Positions 7,630-15,916 of a stretch of 64,000 bases of DNA are shown here, piece by piece. The position numbers and the translations under genes are program-made. This DNA comes from an uncultured Bacteroidales bacterium (GTDB taxonomy: Bacteria; Bacteroidota; Bacteroidia; Bacteroidales; Paludibacteraceae), in the NCBI GenBank assembly GCA_946626605.1, contig CAMOUL010000001.1, positions 186,001 through 250,000 of the forward strand, in the 5' to 3' direction. Numbering within the stretch: the stretch's first letter is position 1; every line of letters starts with the position of its first letter. Under the pieces are notes generated by a model that saw only the letters and a program-made list of their open reading frames with translations, did not search any database and was not told the origin of the DNA.

Positions 7630-9144
7630 ATGATTCGGGAGGACTGGAGGAGACGTATTTTTGTGGACTTGTTGATCTGGGTGCTGGCTGCTCTTGCGTG
7701 CTGGGCTTGGCGTATGGTTGCGGATAAAAGCAGTATTGCGGCTTATTGGTCGCTCTTCGGCGTGCTGGCTGTCCTCTGGATATTCATCGGTTGGATTGTT
7801 CAACTCTATCGGTCGTATAAAGATACCTGGTTCTGGCAATCCATTCTTTCCTTGGCGGCTGATTCCATCATCCTTGTTTTCTTATGCCGCTGGGCTTTGC
7901 CGCAGTTGCCTTGGGGCTTGTCGTATCGTGTAGCGGAATGGACGATCATGATGGTTGCTGTATTGGAGACGGTAGTGATCGTGATCGAGCATTACTGGAA
8001 GTATGCGACGAATATGACCGTTCCACCGATGCAGATCGAGAAGCGCTACAAGGCGCAAGTGGAGCGGGAGGATCGTGAACGACCGTTGCCGTCTATCGAG
8101 TCCATCCATCAGTCCGTGCTTTCTGTGACGACCGAAGAGGACTATCAGATGTTGGTGGATAAGGCGCGGCTCAACTCCCGTTTGACCAAAGCGGTTTGTG
8201 ATCGCAACCGTTTTGCTTTCTTGCAGATACCTGATTACACCTATAATACCATCGTGGACCTGACGCTGCTCAATGACGCGAAGGGTATCAACCGTCGCTT
8301 TTGTATCATTAATCAGAAGTTGCCGGATGAGGGACGGTATGTATGTTGCTATCGGCCGCAAGAGTATATCAAGAAGAAGATCCTGGCAAAATATCCGCCT
8401 GTGATTAACTGGATCGTGTACAGCCTGTATTTCTTCCATAAACGTGTCTGGCCGCGTTTGTCCTTTACCAGCCGTCTGTATTACGATGTGACGCGCGGTC
8501 GCAAACGCATGCTGAGTAAGACCGAGGTTTTCGGACGACTCTATTACTGCGGATTTGTGGTAGACGAAGTGATCCCGATGGGGCACATCGAGTATGTCTT
8601 TGCCCATCGTCATTCGCAACCGTATCCCCAAGAGCAATTTAAGGTATATGGGCCGCTTATCAAACTGCCCCGTGTATGCGAACATAAGAAAATCAAGTAT
8701 TTCTATAAGTTCCGCACGATGCACCCCTATGCCGAGTATATTCAGCAGTATGTCTTCGACGCCCGCGGAGGAATGGATATTGCCGATAAATCGAATGACG
8801 ATTGGCGTATCACTACCTGGGGACGATTTATGCGTAAGTATTGGTTGGATGAACTGCCGATGCTCATCAACTGGATCAAAAGGGATATGAAACTGGTAGG
8901 GGTAAGGCCGATCAGTAAGACCATGTTTGATACGTATCCGGAGTGGCTGCAAGAGAAACGTACTTTGTGCAAACCGGGACTGATTCCGCCTTTCTATATC
9001 GATCATCCGAAGACATTCGACGAACTTTTTGCCAGCGAAGATAAATACTTGACGGAATACCTTGCGCACCCTTTCCGAACGGATGTAAAGTATTTCTTCC
9101 TTACCATGTGGTCCATCCTAACCCGCAAGACACATAGTGCTTGA
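7630..9144 (+). CDS. Membrane sugar-phosphate transferase (polyprenyl-phosphate glycosyl-1-phosphate transferase-like)
   Basis: A 504-residue protein with about four N-terminal transmembrane helices (residues 8-125), a middle cytosolic region of about 240 residues that I do not recognise, and a C-terminal bacterial sugar transferase domain (about 345-500). The last shows KFRTMHPYAEY, then GRFMRKYWLDELPMLINWIK and MKLVGVRPIS, the hallmark of enzymes that load the first sugar phosphate onto undecaprenyl phosphate. The usual upstream GPVFFKQxRxG block is degenerate (GPLIKLPRVCEHKKIKYFY), so activity or specificity may differ. Neighbours are DUF456 (1 bp gap) and a nucleotidyltransferase (8 bp overlap). 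It may start a surface glycan, but no other glycan genes lie nearby. Confidence 0.8.
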   Translation: MIREDWRRRIFVDLLIWVLAALACWAWRMVADKSSIAAYWSLFGVLAVLWIFIGWIVQLYRSYKDTWFWQSILSLAADSIILVFLCRWALPQLPWGLSYRVAEWTIMMVAVLETVVIVIEHYWKYATNMTVPPMQIEKRYKAQVEREDRERPLPSIESIHQSVLSVTTEEDYQMLVDKARLNSRLTKAVCDRNRFAFLQIPDYTYNTIVDLTLLNDAKGINRRFCIINQKLPDEGRYVCCYRPQEYIKKKILAKYPPVINWIVYSLYFFHKRVWPRLSFTSRLYYDVTRGRKRMLSKTEVFGRLYYCGFVVDEVIPMGHIEYVFAHRHSQPYPQEQFKVYGPLIKLPRVCEHKKIKYFYKFRTMHPYAEYIQQYVFDARGGMDIADKSNDDWRITTWGRFMRKYWLDELPMLINWIKRDMKLVGVRPISKTMFDTYPEWLQEKRTLCKPGLIPPFYIDHPKTFDELFASEDKYLTEYLAHPFRTDVKYFFLTMWSILTRKTHSA

Positions 9145-10165
9145 TTCGCTTACATATGATCAATGTGTGGCGCAGGGAGTGGGGCCGCTGGTCTTTCCCC
9201 AACGCTTGGCCGAAGGGAACTGTTCGCCGCATGAGAACCAACAGATGAAATCTGTCTGTCTCTGTACCATACAGCAACAAGTCCAGATTCGGCATGTCTT
9301 TGAGCAAGCCTATGCAGCACTCGAGAAAGCCGGCATACGGGCGGTAGTGCTGAAAGGAGTAGGGCTGGCTGCTTTGTATGACGATCCGTCTCAACGGGCA
9401 TGGTCGGATATCGATCTCTTTGTGGGGAAAAACCAGTATCATCCCGCTTGTGCGGTCATGCGAGAGACCTTTCCGAAGGCGCTTAAGTTCGATGAGGAAC
9501 TGGACCATTATAAGCATTATAACCTCATAGCAGATGGGGTGTCGATCGAAGTGCATCGTGTGAGTGTGGGCTTGGTTCATCCGCATGATATCCGGCGTTA
9601 CGAACCCTTCGAGACCTATGGCATGGCACATGCCTGCGAAATGAAATATCAGGATGCTTCTTTCCTTGTTCCAGAACCCACCTTCAATGCCTTCTTCGTC
9701 TTCCTGCATGCATGGGAACATATGCTTTCGATGGGCGCGAATGCAAGGCAGTTATACGACATGACGGTCTTGCTGCATCGCTATAAAGACAAAGTGGATC
9801 AACCGCGACTGAAACACTATCTGCAAGCCTTGTGCTTAATGGATGTATGGCAACTGTTCATGGCGATATTGGTGCACCATCTCGAGTTGCCGCAAGACGA
9901 AGCCCCGTTCTATACACCCAAGGTAGAGAGTAGGGCAGAGCATTTATGGCAAGACCTTTTGGCGCAACGGTTGGTAGCACCCAAGGCATACGAACCAACC
10001 CCGGCAACCAACCGTTTCGTCCGTAAATGGCATACGATGCGCGAACGAATGGCAAATGCTGATCGAATAAATACATACAGTCCCGCTTATGCCCGCCATA
10101 TGCGAGCAGCCATCCTGCTGAGCGGCATGAAACGACTCTTTGCAAAAGACCGACACTGGGAATGA
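9137..10165 (+). CDS. Nucleotidyltransferase family protein (NTP_transf_5-like)
   Basis: A 342-residue protein starting at GTG 9137, inside the end of the sugar transferase gene (8 bp overlap). The segment LEKAGIRAVVLKGVGLAALY followed by RAWSDIDLFV, at about residues 83-97, matches the NTP_transf_5 pattern, with the DxD of a minimal nucleotidyltransferase. The rest is mostly helical, with a conserved-looking histidine pair in EVHRVSVGLVHPHD and ETYGMAHACEM. Members of this family occur in capsule, LPS and peptide-modification clusters, with few tested functions. Its tight coupling to a sugar-phosphate transferase makes glycan modification a reasonable guess, not a demonstrated role. It is followed by holA with an ATGA overlap. 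Confidence 0.78.
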   Translation: MLDSLTYDQCVAQGVGPLVFPQRLAEGNCSPHENQQMKSVCLCTIQQQVQIRHVFEQAYAALEKAGIRAVVLKGVGLAALYDDPSQRAWSDIDLFVGKNQYHPACAVMRETFPKALKFDEELDHYKHYNLIADGVSIEVHRVSVGLVHPHDIRRYEPFETYGMAHACEMKYQDASFLVPEPTFNAFFVFLHAWEHMLSMGANARQLYDMTVLLHRYKDKVDQPRLKHYLQALCLMDVWQLFMAILVHHLELPQDEAPFYTPKVESRAEHLWQDLLAQRLVAPKAYEPTPATNRFVRKWHTMRERMANADRINTYSPAYARHMRAAILLSGMKRLFAKDRHWE

Positions 10166-11205
10166 TTAAGAAACACGAAGATATCATGCAAGCCCTTCGG
10201 GCCGATAACTACGCCCCGATTTATGTGCTTTGCGGAGAAGAACCTTATTATACCGATAAGGTGTTTGATTTCATTGCGGCAAATGCTCTGGATGAGATGG
10301 CACGCGAGTTTGACCAACAGATCGTCTATGGGCGTGACCTGCAGGGAGCTGATATCGCTCCGATCATTGGCGCAGCACGCGGTTTTGCTATGATGGGCGG
10401 ACGAAAAGTGGTCATTGTGCGCGAAGCGCAATCGATTAAGAAATGGGATGCCTTTGGCGCTTATCTTGATAACTTAATGCCCCAAACGGTATTGGTCATT
10501 TGCTATAACGGCAAACCCGATAAACGGCAAGGGGTGTGGAAGAAAGCTGCGGAACACCCCCAGGTCATCTGGCAGCAGTCCGACAAACTGCGTGATTACG
10601 AAGTAGAACGCTGGATAAATGCCTATATAGCCGATTTTAATAAGCAATCCGCCAATAGCAGTAAGCAAATAAATATCGATCCGCGCGTAGCCCCGCTATT
10701 GGCCAATGCCATCGGAACGGACCTCTCCGCGATAGTAGGTGCGCTGCAGAAACTCTTGGACGGTCGTCCCGAAGGAGTGAATACCATCGATGTCGCTTTA
10801 GTGGAACGAAACATCGGAATTTCCAAGGATTATAACATCATGGAGATGCAGGCAGCACTCATTCGTGGCGATGTGGTGCATGCCAATCGTATCGCGCAGT
10901 ATTTCGCGTCCAGCAAAGACCATCCGATGATTCGGGAACTGGCTCCGCTGTTCACTTTCTTCTCGAATCTGCTCATGTATCATTACATGCCGGATAAGAG
11001 TCAGGCAAACGTGGCGAAGGAATTGGGAATCAACCCCTATTTTGTGAAAGACTACGCTACAGCAGCCAAGCGTTACTCGGCCGGGAAAACGTTCTTGATC
11101 ATCGGATATCTGAGAGATACCGATGCGCGTCTGAAAGGAATTAATAATCCTTCTGCCAAAGATGCAGACTTGTGGAAAGAATTGATCTATAAGATCATGC
11201 ATTAA
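10162..11205 (+). CDS. holA: DNA polymerase III subunit delta
   Basis: A 347-residue clamp-loader subunit that opens the sliding clamp. The N-terminal AAA-like module shows PIYVLCGEEPYYTDKVFDFI and later GGRKVVIVREAQSIKKW, with the long helical collar in the last third (GISKDYNIMEMQAALIRGD, HPMIRELAPLFTFFSNLL). Length and block order fit HolA. The start overlaps the preceding gene (ATGA, 10162-10165). A heptamer-phased repeat at 10639-10673 encodes the linker FNKQSANSSKQINID between the first and second domains. The 3' end converges on the DUF4296 gene with only 14 bp between. Confidence 0.93.
   Translation: MIKKHEDIMQALRADNYAPIYVLCGEEPYYTDKVFDFIAANALDEMAREFDQQIVYGRDLQGADIAPIIGAARGFAMMGGRKVVIVREAQSIKKWDAFGAYLDNLMPQTVLVICYNGKPDKRQGVWKKAAEHPQVIWQQSDKLRDYEVERWINAYIADFNKQSANSSKQINIDPRVAPLLANAIGTDLSAIVGALQKLLDGRPEGVNTIDVALVERNIGISKDYNIMEMQAALIRGDVVHANRIAQYFASSKDHPMIRELAPLFTFFSNLLMYHYMPDKSQANVAKELGINPYFVKDYATAAKRYSAGKTFLIIGYLRDTDARLKGINNPSAKDADLWKELIYKIMH
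10639..10673 (+). repeat. Heptamer-phased degenerate repeat in holA
   Basis: Five successive 7-bp units: AATAAGC, AATCCGC, CAATAGC, AGTAAGC, AAATAAA. They encode a polar linker in the delta subunit. This is one of eleven such arrays in the window. Confidence 0.6.
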
Positions 11206-11219
11206 GAAGTTCTTCTCCT

Positions 11220-11738
11220 TTACCGATCAATGAAAACAAAGGGTTGTTTCCGCTCCCATTTATTCCAATCGGTGCAATAACCGTGTTGCGTAACCCATAG
11301 CACGCTATCCAAATCCATGCGTGTAAAGGGTCGTTGCATGCTCTCTTCTTTAGGCGTTTCTACAGCAATCGTTTCAGAAGCAAGCGCGTTTAATGCATCT
11401 TCGTTCTGCGCTATAAACGCCTCTTCTTCGGCTTTCAGTTGGGTCAGTACTTTCGGATAGATCTTATCGAATAACTGCGGATGAGCCGTATACCAGACTA
11501 ACGAACTGTCGAACTGCGCTTGTGTGGTGCCGTGTTTCTCCAACACCTGTGCATAATAGATGTTTTTAGCTTCATCATAACCCTGTGTCAGCCCGCTTAT
11601 TTGCAGCATCGCATCGGTCTTGTGCAGGTCTACCATAATCTCCCGCATTTCCCATGAATGCAGGATACCCTTTGGACGACAACCTACACAAGCCATCGCA
11701 ACCATCAGTAATACTATGATGAACCCTTTCGCTCTCAT
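11220..11738 (-). CDS. DUF4296 domain-containing lipoprotein
   Basis: A 172-residue lipoprotein. The signal peptide ends at CVGC, with Cys20 as the likely lipidated residue (Cys17 is an alternative). The rest is helical with SWEMREIMVDLHKTDAMLQ, YYAQVLEKHGTTQAQFDSSLVWYTAHPQLFDKIYPKV, the DUF4296 signature. The function is unknown; in Bacteroidota this family commonly sits beside lspA, and here it begins 10 bp after lspA ends. It is the last gene of the metK-lspA unit and converges on holA. Because its product is a lipoprotein, it is itself a substrate of its neighbour signal peptidase II. Confidence 0.87.
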   Translation of the reverse strand: MRAKGFIIVLLMVAMACVGCRPKGILHSWEMREIMVDLHKTDAMLQISGLTQGYDEAKNIYYAQVLEKHGTTQAQFDSSLVWYTAHPQLFDKIYPKVLTQLKAEEEAFIAQNEDALNALASETIAVETPKEESMQRPFTRMDLDSVLWVTQHGYCTDWNKWERKQPFVFIDR

Positions 11739-11740
11739 CT

Positions 11741-11761
11741 ATTAACTATTAACTTTTCGCT
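11741..11761 (-). repeat. Heptamer-phased repeat at the lspA 3' end
   Basis: Plus-strand units ATTAACT, ATTAACT, TTTCGCT span the lspA stop codon and the gap to the DUF4296 gene. A short member of the 7-bp phased family. Confidence 0.45.
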
Positions 11762-12324
11762 TTCTCCTCGCTATTCAACTGCTTCATGTAGAAGAGCAAT
11801 ATCACGATCACGCCGCAGGTAATACAGCTGTCAGCGAAATTAAATACCGGACGGAAGAACAGCACTTCTCCTGCGCTGTTGTGAATTAGCGGGAAATAGA
11901 ACATATCTACAACTTTGCCGCAGAACCAACCGGTCTCTTGCTCAGGAAACAACTTGCCGTAGAAGATACAATCAATGATGTTTCCGATCGCCCCGGCCAC
12001 AATAAATGCAATTGTTGCGATATAACCGACCGGAGTCTCTTCTTTTTTCAACAGTACATGCAGATACCATCCCAATAACCCGACCGCTACAATGCGGAAG
12101 AGCGTTAAGGCGATTTTACTGAACCATTCGATACCAAAGGCCATTCCCGGATTCAGTACATAACTGATTTGAAACCACGGTGTGATCTCGATACCTGTAT
12201 TCAGCATCATGTGGGTAGCTACCAGGATCTTAATCACCTGGTCTATTACTACTGCCCCCAGCACGATGGCTATTATAAGCCAAATGCGGCTTTTACGGCT
12301 ACTAAACGGTCTAATTTCTCCCAT
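11749..12324 (-). CDS. lspA: Lipoprotein signal peptidase (signal peptidase II)
   Basis: A 191-residue aspartyl peptidase that removes signal peptides from diacylglyceryl prolipoproteins. Four transmembrane helices are visible. The catalytic aspartates are Asp118 in GNIIDCIF and Asp165 in FNFADSCI, and the conserved N-terminal VVIDQVIK lies near residues 25-32. The family usually has about 160-170 residues; the extra length is a loop after the first catalytic Asp ([14 protein letters not shown]). The only plausible start is the ATG at 12324, which lies 52 bp inside the 3' end of metK. The window encodes at least nine probable lipoproteins, so the enzyme has many local clients. Confidence 0.94.
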   Translation of the reverse strand: MGEIRPFSSRKSRIWLIIAIVLGAVVIDQVIKILVATHMMLNTGIEITPWFQISYVLNPGMAFGIEWFSKIALTLFRIVAVGLLGWYLHVLLKKEETPVGYIATIAFIVAGAIGNIIDCIFYGKLFPEQETGWFCGKVVDMFYFPLIHNSAGEVLFFRPVFNFADSCITCGVIVILLFYMKQLNSEEKAKS

Positions 12325-13526
12325 GTGAATAACTCTACTTCTTTGGTGTAATTATTGCCATCGGCGTCCAGGAACGTCTTGGTCACTACCTCGTTCGTAC
12401 GACCTACATGGCCGTATTTGGCGGTCTCCTGGTAGATCGGTTGCGTTAATTTCAGGTCGCGAATGATGGCAGCCGGACGAAGGTCAAACAGTTGCTCCAC
12501 GATCTTCGCAATCTCTGCATCGCTCTTCTTTACCATAGCTGTTCCAAACGTGTTGACATACAACGAAACCGGCTTGGCTACGCCTATGGCGTAACTGACT
12601 TGAACCAGTGCCTCATGCGCTACTCCTGCTGCTACCAGATGCTTCGCAATCCAGCGCGTCGCATAAGCTGCAGATCGATCCACTTTTGACGGGTCTTTGC
12701 CGCTGAAAGCTCCTCCTCCGTGGGCGCCTCGTCCTCCATAAGTATCAACGATGATCTTACGTCCTGTCAGACCTGTATCACCATGAGGACCGCCGATTAC
12801 GAAATTACCGGTCGGATTCACCCATAACTTCGCGTCCTTGTCTTGCAGAAACATCTCTAACAGATGGCTGTAACGTGAGTCGCGTTTCGCTACACGAGGG
12901 AGTAAAATATCAACGATGTCGCGCTTGATTTGCTCCGGAGTAACTCCTTCGTCATGCTGCGTAGAGAGCACGATGGTATCGATGCGAACAGGTTGATTCT
13001 GTTCGTTATATTCGATGGTTACTTGCGACTTACTATCCGGACGAAGATAGGTCATCTGTTCGCCTTCTTTGCGTATACGCGCCAGAGTGTACACTAAGGT
13101 GTGTGCTAGGTCCAGCGTCAACGGCATATAGTTATCCGTCTCGTCGGTTGCATAACCGAACATCATGCCTTGGTCTCCCGCACCTTGTTCCTCCGCGTTC
13201 GCACGACTCACACCCATATTGATGTCAGCCGATTGTGCATGAAGAGCCGTTAAAATACCGCAACTCTCTGCTTCGAACTTATACTCCGCTTTGGTGTAAC
13301 CGATCTCCGCAATCGTCTTGCGCGCAATCTGCTGTACGTCTACCCAACCTTTGCAGGACACTTCTCCCGCAATCACGACCTGACCCGTCGTACACATCGT
13401 CTCGCAAGCTACGTGAGCCTGCGGATCTTGGGCTAACATATTATCCAAAATGGCGTCCGAAATCTGGTCGCAAACTTTATCAGGGTGTCCTTCGGACACC
13501 GATTCACTTGTAAATAAATAATGCAT
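12273..13526 (-). CDS. metK: S-adenosylmethionine synthetase
   Basis: A 417-residue enzyme making SAM from ATP and methionine. Signatures include [19 protein letters not shown] at the N-terminus, [15 protein letters not shown] near residue 117, [21 protein letters not shown] and [19 protein letters not shown]. The start is the ATG at 13526 (MHYLFTSES); the frame stays open upstream to 13694, but that extension would be encoded by the riboswitch and promoter region. The gene is preceded by a SAM-II aptamer and an attenuator-like hairpin, so it is probably repressed when SAM is abundant. Its last 52 bp overlap lspA, which would then share this SAM control. Confidence 0.97.
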   Translation of the reverse strand: MHYLFTSESVSEGHPDKVCDQISDAILDNMLAQDPQAHVACETMCTTGQVVIAGEVSCKGWVDVQQIARKTIAEIGYTKAEYKFEAESCGILTALHAQSADINMGVSRANAEEQGAGDQGMMFGYATDETDNYMPLTLDLAHTLVYTLARIRKEGEQMTYLRPDSKSQVTIEYNEQNQPVRIDTIVLSTQHDEGVTPEQIKRDIVDILLPRVAKRDSRYSHLLEMFLQDKDAKLWVNPTGNFVIGGPHGDTGLTGRKIIVDTYGGRGAHGGGAFSGKDPSKVDRSAAYATRWIAKHLVAAGVAHEALVQVSYAIGVAKPVSLYVNTFGTAMVKKSDAEIAKIVEQLFDLRPAAIIRDLKLTQPIYQETAKYGHVGRTNEVVTKTFLDADGNNYTKEVELFTWEKLDRLVAVKAAFGL

Positions 13527-13540
13527 AAAGTAATTTACTA

Positions 13541-13574
13541 AAATAAAACCGCAAGTGACTGTTTGGTCTTGCGG
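13541..13574 (-). terminator. Attenuator hairpin between SAM-II aptamer and metK
   Basis: On the minus strand CCGCAAG (13574-13568), a 12-nt loop and CTTGCGG (13555-13549) are followed by TTTTATTT. It lies 14 bp before the metK ATG and just after the aptamer. A competing short helix, CTTG with CAAG in ACTTGTGCCGCAAG, could act as antiterminator. The form is that of a regulated intrinsic terminator. Confidence 0.7.
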
Positions 13575-13577
13575 CAC

Positions 13578-13634
13578 AAGTTTTAGCATTGTTTTAACGA
13601 GGTTGCAAGCAGTCAAATCCATCCTCACGATCGA
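13578..13634 (-). promoter_or_regulatory. SAM-II (SAM-alpha) riboswitch upstream of metK
   Basis: The minus-strand leader reads CGTGAGG, then GATTTGACTGCTTGCAA, then CCTCGTTAAAACAAT, then GCTAAAAC. This follows the SAM-II consensus order: 5' P1 strand, GAUUUGA, loop ending UUGCA, 3' P1 strand, an A-rich strand, and the invariant GCUAAA. The P1 helix forms between GAGG and CCTC. The aptamer starts a few nt after the predicted transcription start and precedes a gene for SAM synthesis, the classical target. The motif was matched from memory; no covariance model was run. Confidence 0.85.
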
Positions 13635-13643
13635 AATCGGGTG

Positions 13644-13674
13644 CAAAGGTACTGCTTTTTTTTCAAATATGCAA
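13644..13674 (-). promoter_or_regulatory. Bacteroidota-type promoter for metK
   Basis: On the minus strand TTG at 13674-13672 and TACCTTTG at 13651-13644 are separated by 20 bp, followed by CACCCG. Transcription would start near 13637, directly at the 5' edge of the SAM-II aptamer. Confidence 0.8.
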
Positions 13675-13711
13675 ATAAAAAGCACTTTTTTCAAAAAATA
13701 TATGTGCGCGC

Positions 13712-13742
13712 TTGTGTATGTAAAAAAAAAGTTGTATCTTTG
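13712..13742 (+). promoter_or_regulatory. Bacteroidota-type promoter for the 13795-20689 operon
   Basis: TTG at 13712-13714, a 20-bp A-rich spacer and TATCTTTG at 13735-13742, followed by CAGCCG. It is divergent from the metK promoter, with 37 bp between the two -33 elements. Confidence 0.8.
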
Positions 13743-13794
13743 CAGCCGATTTTATTATTTATAGTGTACATTCGATAAAAATGCGCGATATAGT

Positions 13795-14232
13795 ATGGAA
13801 AAGAAAACGAAAATCATTGTGTGGACATCCGTGTCGCTGGGATTGGTGCTCCTGATAGCTGGATTTATCTTTTTTAAGTTCTGCTTTGTCTATAGCGAGG
13901 GCGTGAATGAAGGCGATATCAATTATTTCCAGAAAGAGGGTTTTATCTTTAAGACCTATGAGGGTAAGATGATTCTGAATGGGTTTAAGGCGCCGAAGGG
14001 CGGAAACCTGCAGTCCAATGAGTTGAAGTTCTCTGTGGCTAGCGAGCGCGTGGCACGTCAACTGGAGGAGGGCTCGAACGCAAATGTTAAATTGCATTGG
14101 AAGCGTTATCTGGGTACATTGCCATGGCGTGGTAACAGCCAGTACGTGGTCGATAGCGTCTCGTATATGCACTCCGGCTCCGCTTCGGAGCATATCATTC
14201 CGATTACTAATACACTGCCTATAACAGATTAA
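13795..14232 (+). CDS. Conserved single-pass membrane protein
   Basis: A 145-residue protein with one N-terminal transmembrane helix (about residues 8-28) and a small extracytoplasmic domain: FVYSEGVNEGDINYFQKEGFIFKTYEGKM, then a beta-rich part ending in a serine-rich tail. Close relatives in Bacteroidales are sometimes labelled 6-phosphogluconate dehydrogenase in databases, which the sequence does not support, since there is no Rossmann fold. The function is unknown. It is first in a seven-gene unit, about 50 bp downstream of the promoter, and lies 4 bp before an acyl-CoA ligase gene. Confidence 0.82.
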   Translation: MEKKTKIIVWTSVSLGLVLLIAGFIFFKFCFVYSEGVNEGDINYFQKEGFIFKTYEGKMILNGFKAPKGGNLQSNELKFSVASERVARQLEEGSNANVKLHWKRYLGTLPWRGNSQYVVDSVSYMHSGSASEHIIPITNTLPITD

Positions 14233-14236
14233 TGTT

Positions 14237-15913
14237 ATGATGCTGGAAGAGAAATACAATTTTGTTAAGATCTTTGAGCGTGCCTTGCGTGAAAACTGGG
14301 AGCGCCCTGCTGTGACGGATTATGGCACAGACGTAACCTTGACCTACGGCCAATTGGCTATAAACATTGAGAAACTGCACATTTTATTTAAGGCGTGCGG
14401 AGTAAAGAAAAACGATAAGGTAGCCGTGATGGGGCGCAATAACAGCAACTGGGTGGCGGTCTATCTGGCTACGGTTACATATGGTGCCATCATCGTGCCG
14501 ATCCTTCAGGATTTCCGGGCCAATGATGCCATTCATATCATTAACCACTCCGGGTCGAAGCTGCTCTTTATCAGCGATATCAACTGGGAGGGTATTGATT
14601 TGGATCAGATTCCGAAGGTGTTGGCTGTCGTTAGTCTGAACGATTGGCATCCGATCTCATTGGCATTGGATCCGAAGAAGATCAACTATGAGGCGATCGC
14701 GCAGCTGTTCAAGGAGAAGCACCCGGATGGTTACTGGGCTAAAGATGTGCATTTCGACGAGCGTGGTAATGACCAAATCGGTTCGATTAACTATACCAGT
14801 GGTACGACCGGTTTCAGTAAAGGTGTTATCATGCCGTTGAACGGTCTTGCGGGTAACATCCGTTATGCGCAGGAGCATCATCTGGTGAGTCCAGAGAGCC
14901 GCCACGTGACTTTCCTTCCTTTGGCACATGCCTATGGTTGTGCGTTCGATTTCCTCGCGTGTCTCTCCGCCGGAGGACATACCTATCTCGTAGGTCGTAC
15001 CCCTTCTCCGAAAATTTTGCTGAAGGCGTTTGCGGAAATTAAGCCGACCATCATCCTTTCTGTGCCTCTGATTCTCGAGAAGATCTATAAGAAGATGATT
15101 GTGCCGCAGATCCAGAAACCGCCTGTAAGCTGGGTGCTGAAAGTGCCGTTCCTGGACGAGGTAGTATGCTCGAAGATTCGTGAGCAACTGATAGAGGCGT
15201 TCGGAGGTGAATTCAGGCAGATGATTATCGGAGGAGCTCCCTTGAACCCGGAGGTAGAAGCTTTCCTATATCGCATCAAATTCCCGATGTCGGTTGGCTT
15301 CGGTATGACCGAGTGCGCGCCGCTGATTACCTTCACTCCCTATGATGAAGGCAGTAAATTGGGTTCGTGCGGTAAGCCGTTGGAGGGTATCATGGAGGTA
15401 AAGATCCTCGATCCGAATGAAGAAGGAATAGGTGAGGTAGTCGTTCGTGGCGAGAATACCATGCAAGGCTATTACAAGAAACCCGATGCTACCAAAGATG
15501 CCTTTACGGAGGACGGTTGGCTGCGTACGGGTGATCTCGGCTGCCTCGATAGCGATGGCTTCCTATATATCAAAGGCCGTTGTAAGACGATGCTCCTTGG
15601 CCCGAGTGGACAGAATATCTATCCTGAGGAGATAGAGGCGAAGATTAACAATATGCCGTTCGTGCTCGAGTCCTTAGTGCTGCAGCAGGAAGATAACCGT
15701 CTTGTAGCCTTGATCTGTCCGGATTATAACGAAGTGGATGCCAGCGGTTTGACGCGGGAGCAATTGGATGAACTGATGGAGGACTCGCGTAAGCAAGTGA
15801 ACTCCGAGTTGGCTGCTTACGAACAGATCTCTATCGTCAAACTTTATCCGCATGAGTTCGAGAAGACGCCGAAGAAATCCATCAAGCGTTTCCTCTATAC
15901 CAACATGGTATAA
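14237..15913 (+). CDS. AMP-binding protein, probable long-chain acyl-CoA ligase
   Basis: A 558-residue adenylate-forming enzyme. The P-loop motif YTSGTTGFSKGV lies near residues 184-195. SVGFGMTECAPLITF marks the A5 block, GWLRTGDLGCLD the A7 block, and the C-terminal lysine block is EFEKTPKKSIKRFLY. Family members activate fatty acids to acyl-AMP and then to acyl-CoA at the inner membrane. The specific fatty-acid signature is too loose to assign chain length. Two adjacent ATG codons (14237 and 14240) could both start it. It precedes coaX by 3 bp, which links acyl-CoA formation to CoA supply. Confidence 0.88.
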   Translation: MMLEEKYNFVKIFERALRENWERPAVTDYGTDVTLTYGQLAINIEKLHILFKACGVKKNDKVAVMGRNNSNWVAVYLATVTYGAIIVPILQDFRANDAIHIINHSGSKLLFISDINWEGIDLDQIPKVLAVVSLNDWHPISLALDPKKINYEAIAQLFKEKHPDGYWAKDVHFDERGNDQIGSINYTSGTTGFSKGVIMPLNGLAGNIRYAQEHHLVSPESRHVTFLPLAHAYGCAFDFLACLSAGGHTYLVGRTPSPKILLKAFAEIKPTIILSVPLILEKIYKKMIVPQIQKPPVSWVLKVPFLDEVVCSKIREQLIEAFGGEFRQMIIGGAPLNPEVEAFLYRIKFPMSVGFGMTECAPLITFTPYDEGSKLGSCGKPLEGIMEVKILDPNEEGIGEVVVRGENTMQGYYKKPDATKDAFTEDGWLRTGDLGCLDSDGFLYIKGRCKTMLLGPSGQNIYPEEIEAKINNMPFVLESLVLQQEDNRLVALICPDYNEVDASGLTREQLDELMEDSRKQVNSELAAYEQISIVKLYPHEFEKTPKKSIKRFLYTNMV

Positions 15914-15916
15914 ACT

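Noticed and set aside
7882..9069. Long antisense frame (395 codons) opposite the sugar transferase gene
   Set aside because: No start context, no recognisable motif and low-complexity codon-shadow composition; the plus-strand gene has clear motifs.
13527..13694. N-terminal extension of MetK by 56 residues
   Set aside because: It would be translated from the riboswitch and promoter; MetK homologues start at the ATG at 13526.
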